From Hypericum androsaemum (Eukaryota > Streptophyta > Magnoliopsida > Malpighiales > Hypericaceae): DNA of 64,000 nucleotides. Below, one piece after another: positions 58,137 to 64,000 of the stretch; within the stretch, counting starts at the first letter, position 1, and every line of letters starts with the position of its first letter. The position numbers and the translations under genes were made by a program. Where the stretch lies: NCBI GenBank assembly GCA_963995505.1, contig OZ023187.1:1867501-1931500 (forward strand). The letters run 5' to 3'. Below the pieces are notes generated by a model. It had not been told where the DNA came from. It made no database searches and saw nothing but the letters and a program-made list of their open reading frames with translations.

Positions 58137-58289
58137 GTGGTTTTATGCTTTAACACATTAATTCTTTGTAGTTCTAATTTTTTGTTACGATGGTAGCGGT
58201 TTTGGAGATTTTAACAGATTATTAGTCCGCCAAATTATATTAATTTATTTATTTTTTGTGTTATGTCATGTTATTAATTTTTCTACGTA
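58137..58289. other. Junction between the Athila element and the HIR pseudogene
   Basis: Short AT-rich stretch. The HIR coding match ends at about 58314, where the sequence changes to ATGCCACGTCACTAAATTTGG on the + strand. The break probably reflects a deletion or insertion that removed the HIR C-terminus. No TPS exon is seen. Confidence 0.4.
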
Positions 58290-58293
58290 TCAT

Positions 58294-59499
58294 GCCACGT
58301 CACTAAATTTGGTGTCCAAGTATCGGGTGATGAGGACCATGTCCAAAACATCCTTGGCTGTTGTACCGGGCACGATGACAGAGAAACCGAGCACGCTGTC
58401 TCGTAGGCCATCGACGATTGTCTGCCGCTTCCTGGCGATTTCCAAACCTGCCAAGTGCTTGGCCTCTGCATCATTTTCCGCCCGTTTAATCTGCACCATC
58501 TTATCAGCTTCCGCCTTCTCGGTAGCTGCTAACCTCAGCCTTGCAGCTGCAAGTTCGTCGGACGGCATATTTTAGCGATGGCACCTATGATTTTCTGAAC
58601 GGGGAACTAGACTAGACACCAGTGTGTCTTACCTGCATTAATTTCGCTCATGGAACGCTTCACGTGCTCATCGGGTTCTATGTCAACGATTAGAGTTTGG
58701 ACGATTTGGAATCCGTAGGCAGACATGGCCTGTGAAACAATGGGAAACCAACCATTCAACAGAAAAAGAAGAAGGATCCACAGTCATCTATCTATATCGA
58801 ACAGTACCTACATTTTCAAGCTCATCCTCCACAGCTTTCGCTATGTCCTTCTTTTGCTCGAATGCATCATCCAAGTTCAGCTTCGGTAGAGTTGCCCTGA
58901 TGACTGCAAAACAAGCGAAATCAGTAAATGAACCTAGCTGCATCTTGGAATCAGAACACATAAGCTTGTGATTTATACCATCAAACACATGAGCTTGGAT
59001 TTGGCATATATATATACCATCATAAAAGTGACAACGTTTGATAACCTAATTTGCGACCCTGTATTTGTGTAATTCGAACTTGAGTAATCTCGTTAATTGT
59101 TGACTTGTTGTGAACGTTGTTCCAAGATTTTTATCCTTTTTCCGCCAAAAAAGAGAGTTTCCTTTTCTTTTTGTGCTTAAAAAATGGATCAGGAGAAAGA
59201 AATTCTAAAGTTGGGAGATTGTACCAACTTGATGGTATAAATCACAAGCTTGTGATATATATATACACACACCAGAGCAGACTTTGACATACATGAACAG
59301 ATTGGCTAACCTTGGTTTTAGTCTCGCATTTAACATCCAACTGCTGCAACCGAAGCGAGAGATGGCCAGTCACCTGACACCCAAGGAACCATGGCATGCA
59401 ATGGCAGCCAGGCTCGAGGACATCTTCAAACTTGCCGAACCTCTCGTTGACAGCGACCGTAGATTGGTCAACCTTTACGCAGCACATCAGGTTCCCCAT
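58294..59499 (-). pseudogene. HIR (hypersensitive-induced reaction, SPFH/prohibitin family) pseudogene
   Basis: Exon 1 (59499-59311) reads [20 protein letters not shown]...[10 protein letters not shown], with the N-terminal Gly/Cys acylation context. Only the last codons of exon 2 survive (about 59005-58981, QIQAHVFD); the piece encoding DNVFVNV...SNTRT is missing. Exon 3 (58903-58812): VIRATLPKLNLDDAFEQKKD. Exon 4 (58729-58633): [20 protein letters not shown]. Exon 5 from 58546: [20 protein letters not shown] to ITRYLDT, where it diverges before the usual MKEIGA and stops at 58290. HIR proteins sit at the plasma membrane and associate with NLR immune receptors. With part of the SPFH core and the C-terminus lost, this copy should be inactive. 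Confidence 0.88.
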
Positions 59500-60999
59500 C
59501 TTTTTTCCACACTTATCATCAAATCTACGGAGAGAAAAAGAAACACCATGGACTAAGGATGTCTAGAATAACATATGCCACCCACATTAACCGATGCGAA
59601 AAACGTTGAAACCAAGTTCCTTGGACGGCAATTCGGGTGCAAAGAAGAAGTTTGGTACACATTTTTACACGAAAAAGTTTGCCTACAGAAGCTCAAAAGA
59701 CATCAAAAGTTTCGCAGATGAAGCACAAAGAAGCCGAACCTGTAGAATTTTTAAGGAATGTGTTATTTCATCTTCTCCATCTCAGCCATATATAGCTGAA
59801 TTGCCAACAAATTACAACTACAATTTGGTGGCTCAACATCTATATATAGAAGTGCTCACCTTCTTTGACTTTTCTAATTCTTATCTCTAAACTTATCTAG
59901 ATAATTCGTATCTCTAAACTTATCTAGATAATATTTTTCTCTTGGTGCCTACTTGCAACATTGTAATATATATATATACACACACATACTAATGTCTCGT
60001 GGATTTGTTGTAATTTAACTAAGAGGTATCTAGCTATTGACCATCAATCATCAATTTCTTTGAACAGAAGTCAACGGGCTTTTCATCAAGGTACCATGGT
60101 GACTTATATTAGTGTGTCCCAACTCTTTCGTTGCTTTAGCTTTAGCAAGGTATATGTGTTTCTCCCGTCATCTGCAAGATGGCAAGGTAGAAGGTCATCT
60201 GGTGCCTATGTGGTCAGTAGGACCATTGTAACTTACCATGAATCTCTGTCCATGGAGTTTGGCTCCCAGATGTGATATTTGAATGTTGATTAGTGTGAAT
60301 TATTTGTCAATTGACGATAGAAACTCTCCGTTTTCATTAGCACTTACCGTCCTTTTGTTTGCAGCATGCTTGGATTCTCCAGAATATATCTAATGGTGGC
60401 TGGTATTGTCCTGAATGAAGTCAATATGTCCATGAAGGAAATCATTCACGATCCATTGTTATCCGATCAACTCGTGTTGTCAAAGCTCCACAATATGAAG
60501 TTGGTGGCTGTGCTGATTCGCTAGCTATCGCTAGGGGTCTAGCGCCCGCTAGATCCTTCACAAAATTTCTCCTTTCGCTTGCCATTCACTTGGCGGGTGC
60601 TCATACTCATGCGTAGACTTCACTTGATCATCCAACGCCTTCTCTGAGTACCAAACAGGCTCCATAACCCAACAACTTCTTCACTCCCGTAGTTTTTGAC
60701 GACCACACTGTTATCCTTTGTGATCAGGTATGCTTGAATTTTTCCTCAAGATTGGGACCGAATTTTATTGGAGATTCTTTGCTGTCTTTCTGATCTGAGA
60801 CTTCTATCTTGTAGTAGTGTGAGAAAGAGTTCCATGTTGGTTGCTTGCGGAACTTATTGGGTGTTACTCATTATCTTAGTTTTATTGGACAAAAGAGGTG
60901 TTTCCTATTCAGAGAAACGAGAGAACCAACCTCAGCACTATTTAATTTTTAAATGATGAAGGTATGGCCAAGCAGGAGCTAAATCACAGAATCTTGGTG
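59500..60999. other. HIR upstream region and unassigned spacer
   Basis: The part next to exon 1 may be the old HIR promoter and leader. At 59836-59950 lies a piece of the same LTR found at the right edge (ATCTATATATAGAAGTGC, then CTCTAAACTTATCTAGATAA twice). Sequences around 60060-60275 and 60360-60530 contain short open frames but no domain I recognise. Confidence 0.4.
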
Positions 61000-61305
61000 T
61001 TATGTCTTTTTCCCGTTCGGCTTCGGTAAGGCTGGTTGTAAGTAAGGAGAAGAAGCACGGGCATCGCCGAGACTGGACAGACTCCTCCGTTTCTTGTTAC
61101 AAATCCTCCATGAACTCTAATCCCGTTTTTAGAACCGAGGTTCGACTTGGAACGATCTGCTTGCATGGTTTGGAAGTAGTACGAAGAGGTGGCCATGTCT
61201 TTCATGTTCGGCAAGGGCTTTAATATATCTACAACGTCACTCATCTTGGGTCTCAGTTTGACTCACGACTAAGACATTGTGCAGCGAGCTGGATAGCTTT
61301 CTGAC
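61000..61305 (-). pseudogene. RLCK-VII / PBL-type kinase, C-terminal fragment
   Basis: The minus strand reads KAIQLAAQCLSRES, a one-base loss, then LRPKMSDVVDILKPLPNMKD and MATSSYYFQTMQADRS...GFVTRNG, another one-base loss, then RSLSSLGDARASSPYLQ...PKPNGKK and stop at 61000-61002. This is the end of kinase subdomain XI and the tail of PBS1-like receptor-like cytoplasmic kinases (RPKMSEVVExLKPLPxLKDMAxxSYYFQ). No catalytic residues are included. Upstream the match ends abruptly at about 61305, next to a dispersed repeat. RLCK-VII kinases relay signals from pattern-recognition receptors. Confidence 0.8.
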
Positions 61306-61309
61306 TAAA

Positions 61310-61840
61310 ATTATTGCAATTTGTTCACTATTAGGTTATTATAACAAACTAACACCCTGATTATTATTTTTTTTGTTTGTAACCAACACACTAGATAACA
61401 AACAACCATTTAACAAAGGTATTGCAGATGAATAAATTACTTATACAAAAACAATAGATGAATACAGGACCAGATGCATGTACTTGGACCTGATGAATAT
61501 AGGATCTTGGTAAAAAAATTTAATGGCTTTATTAGACAAGTATAATCTTATTTGGTATATCTAATGATTATAATTTTATCTTTGTGCAGAATTCATTTTC
61601 TATCAACTAAATTTTGCTGAACAATTAATATCTAAATATTACAATAGAACACGACGAAATTATTTTTCAACTAAACAAAAATAAGCACACTTTCTTGTCA
61701 GCCCTTTATTTTACCATGTCTCGGACAAAACTGAGGTCGCTCTTTTCGACTTCTTGCACATCAGATCTGACGTTGTACGCCAACGGCGATCACGTGTGGG
61801 TTTCATTCAACTATTTTGTCGGGTCACGTGCAGATTTGGC
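61310..61840. repeat. Dispersed blocks shared with 38.6-39.2 kb
   Basis: GGTTATTATAACAAACTAAC (61333) and the following 170 bp match 38630-38780. TCTCGGACAAAACTGAGGTC (61718) through GGGTCACGTG (61820) matches block B, ending where block B would continue GCAAACCTTG. Order and spacing are kept, so this is a segmental copy of about 0.5 kb. Confidence 0.65.
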
Positions 61841-61889
61841 TTGTTCGGGTCCTCTTCGACTTTGTTCTTCCGTTGAGAATTTGGTTTTG

Positions 61890-62225
61890 CGGTAGATGAT
61901 GGTCCATAAGATGTTGCCTGAGTCGCCGGAAAAATGATCAGAATTGCCGGAGTCATCGCAGAAGAAGATCGGAATTCACCCCAGAAAATGATCGGAGTCA
62001 TCAGAGAAGACTGGTGTCGCTAGAGAAGCCGGAGAGGAAACGATCTATTTTTCATATTTAAATATAATGGTATAATAGTCATTTTCTAATTAAAATATAA
62101 AGCGAGAGATCTGACAGTATAATAAAACTAAACACGATAGACGGAAAAATCATTTTTAAAAAATTAGAAAAGCGAGCGGCAATATTACTAAACTTGAAAG
62201 AACTGAGAGTAATTTACCCAAAAAT
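61890..62225. mobile_element. Remnant of a Mutator-like element (right arm only)
   Basis: The end GAGAGTAATTTACCC (62206-62220) and upstream CAGTATAATAAAACTAAAC parallel the right arms of E7 and E8. No left arm is present. The adjoining GAAGATCGGAATT/GATCGGAGTCATC-rich sequence also resembles the inner arm of E8. Confidence 0.45.
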
Positions 62226-62845
62226 TAACATACTAAAAAGTATGCCCATCTTTGGACATATGTTTATGATATGGAATTCTATTGAAAAGGTATGATCTAG
62301 AATATTTGGTTTGCTTTATATGCAACGACTCTTTTTAATCTGTGAATTCATATGGACAAATAAGTTTTTAGAATGACGGCAGTAGTCGGGAGTTTTTCCT
62401 TGAATTTGTTGGAGGTCAAATATTTTACGTTAATAAAAGCAAGGTTTGACACGAGTCTGCGTTTTTGGAGACGAGTTTTGGCTTGCGGTCCATGTCATGA
62501 AGTCGGTGCCTAGCACAAAATCAGGGAAGAGAGTTGGCATTTCCATAAGCACATGGTAGGTACTAAGGTAGCCACGTCCACCCTCGGGAAATTGGCCGTA
62601 ACACTCTACCCATACCTCGGAATGGAATGATTCTTATTGCCATGGAAAGCCAAGAAGTAGATTTCCAACTTATATTTGAAGAGTCTTGCCTAAATATGCA
62701 TGGAACAAGGTCAAAACGAGGCTTCAAATTTCGGTGTTGGTTGCCTCGTCAAGGACCATCGCATTTTGGTAAAAAAATCACAGATTCTGCCTCATACCTC
62801 CGATTGAGATGATTCAAGTTTCTACGGAAAGCTAAGACATGAATC
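62226..62845. other. Spacer, no gene seen
   Basis: Contains TTGAATTTGTTGGAGGTCAAATATT-like repeat sequence and motifs such as TTTCTACGGAAAGCTAAGAC that resemble 19.9 kb, so it is probably old retrotransposon DNA. No frame with a domain. Confidence 0.35.
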
Positions 62846-62849
62846 TACA

Positions 62850-64000
62850 ACATCTATATATAGAAGTTCTCATCTCCTTTGATTTTTCTAATTCTCATCT
62901 CTAAACTTATATAGATAATTATTATCTCTAAACTTATCTAGATAATTCTTATCTATAAACTTATCTAGATAATTCTTAAACATATTAATACAACCATAAA
63001 AATTCTAGATAAATTAGAGTAATCTAGACAAATCTACAACTCACTATATCTAGATAATTCTACACAAATCAAGTTTACTTTTCAACATCCTCCCTTAAAC
63101 TTGATTTGCTTTCTCGTAACTTGATGAAGACTTCATATTTTAGTGGCTTCGTGAATATATCCGCGACTTGATCTTGAGACTTCATGTATTTCAACTGCAC
63201 CTTATTCTCCAATATGCACTCTCTGATATGTCGATGTGCTTGCTGCGGTCGTGGAATGCTAGATTCTTTGCTAAAGCTATTGCCGACTTGTTGTCCATAT
63301 ATATCGTAGTTGGTTCTTCCTGCTCCATTTTTAGCTCCTTCATCAAAATCCTTAACCATATCGCGTGACAGACACACGATGCTGCTGCGATGTATCAGCT
63401 TTGAAGTGGAGAGTAACGATTGGTTGCTTCTTGGAACTCCAGGTGGGAAAAATACGAATCCAGTAGTACTTTTCCTTTCATCTAAATCTCCGGCCCAATC
63501 GCTGTCACTATATCCAACGAGTTTTTACTTGTCCAATGACGAGTAAAATAGACCAAAATCAAGTGTACCTTTTATATAGCCTAAAATTCTCTTGTCAACC
63601 TTCAAGTGAGTAGTCGTAGGTGCTTTCATATAGTGACTGGCTAGTCTAATTTCATAGAGTATATCTGACCTTGTACAAGTTAAGTATCTTAAGCTTCCAA
63701 TGAGACTCTTGTAAAGAGTTGGATTGACCTTCTGGCCTCTGTTGGTCTTTGATAGCTTGATTCCGCATTCTATGGGAGTAACTGTTGGATTGCATTTATT
63801 CATTTTAAATCTCTTAAGAATTTCTCTTGCATATCCTTCATGAGATATAAATATCCCATCATTCTGTTGTTTTACTTCGAGCCCAAGATAGTATGACATG
63901 AGACCGATATCGGTCATCTCGAATTCACTCGTCATCACTTTCTTGAATTTTTCAAACATTGCTGGATTATTGCCAGTGAAGATCAAATCATCCATGTATA
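62850..64000 (-). mobile_element. Copia retrotransposon, 3' part, running off the right edge
   Basis: The minus strand shows RT end, RNase H, polypurine tract (63088-63100, TTTAAGGGAGGA) and the start of the 3' LTR (TGTTGAAAAGT, 63087). LTR sequence runs left to at least about 62850 and includes three 27-bp tandem units (CTCTAAACTTATCTAGATAA) and a TATA-like CTATATATAG; its left end could not be fixed. A fragment of the same LTR lies at 59836-59950. Confidence 0.85.
63075..64000 (-). pseudogene. Copia RT end and RNase H, frameshifted
   Basis: It begins at the edge with YMDDLIFTGNN (RT catalytic box, Met for the usual Val), continues MTDIGLMSYYLGLEVKQQ and LIGSLRYLTCTRSDILYEI to a stop at 63525. 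YSDSDWAGDLDERKSTTGFV follows in a shifted frame. Further shifts break the RNase H region, whose end is RECILENKVQLKYMKSQDQV and ADIFTKPL. It cannot yield a working polyprotein. Confidence 0.88.

Noticed and set aside
58258..58575. 105-residue + frame
   Set aside because: Antisense of HIR exon 5.

Overview
This window is plant nuclear DNA, most likely from a woody eudicot rich in terpenes. A Myrtales or Myrtaceae source is my guess from the terpene synthase style and was not tested. It is AT-rich and intron-bearing, and packed with plant-type Copia, Athila-like Gypsy, LINE and Mutator-like elements. There is no CRISPR, operon or prokaryotic signal.

The backbone is a tandem, decaying array of class TPS-a (cytosolic sesquiterpene-type) terpene synthase genes on the + strand, numbered here left to right. 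TPS-1 is only a last exon (5154-5444). TPS-2 is a ghost: a promoter block near 7.9-8.1 kb plus an intron 3/exon 4 start near 9.6-9.7 kb. TPS-3 (12198-17465) has all seven exons in frame and encodes about 552 residues. TPS-4 (26649-33919) has exons 1-6 but has lost the DDxxD region, carries stops and has no exon 7. TPS-5 (41704-43081) is exon 1 joined by deletion to the end of exon 5, followed by intact exons 6 and 7. TPS-6 (47985-48228) is a promoter fused to half of exon 2. Non-coding blocks upstream and downstream of the copies are also shared, so whole segments were duplicated, not only exons.

Mobile DNA explains most of the rest. A Copia element with a 582-bp LTR occupies 1-5016 (minus). 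A solo LTR sits about 40 bp upstream of the TPS-3 start codon and brings its own TATA box. A series of Mutator-like elements (long terminal inverted repeats, 9-bp target duplications) lies in TPS introns and spacers. Two carry recognisable captured host exons: GATL glycosyltransferase (8.8-9.0 kb) and MATH domain of a BPM protein (22.1-22.3 kb). A LINE fills 34.2-38.2 kb, an Athila-type Gypsy element fills 48277-58136 and a second Copia element enters at the right edge.

The right end holds two broken defence-related genes on the minus strand: a HIR (hypersensitive-induced reaction, SPFH family) pseudogene at 58.3-59.5 kb and the C-terminal end of an RLCK-VII/PBL kinase at 61.0-61.3 kb. Only TPS-3 looks able to make a working host enzyme. 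The observation most worth following is that its 5' leader and promoter have been split by an LTR carrying duplicated E-box/W-box-like motifs.
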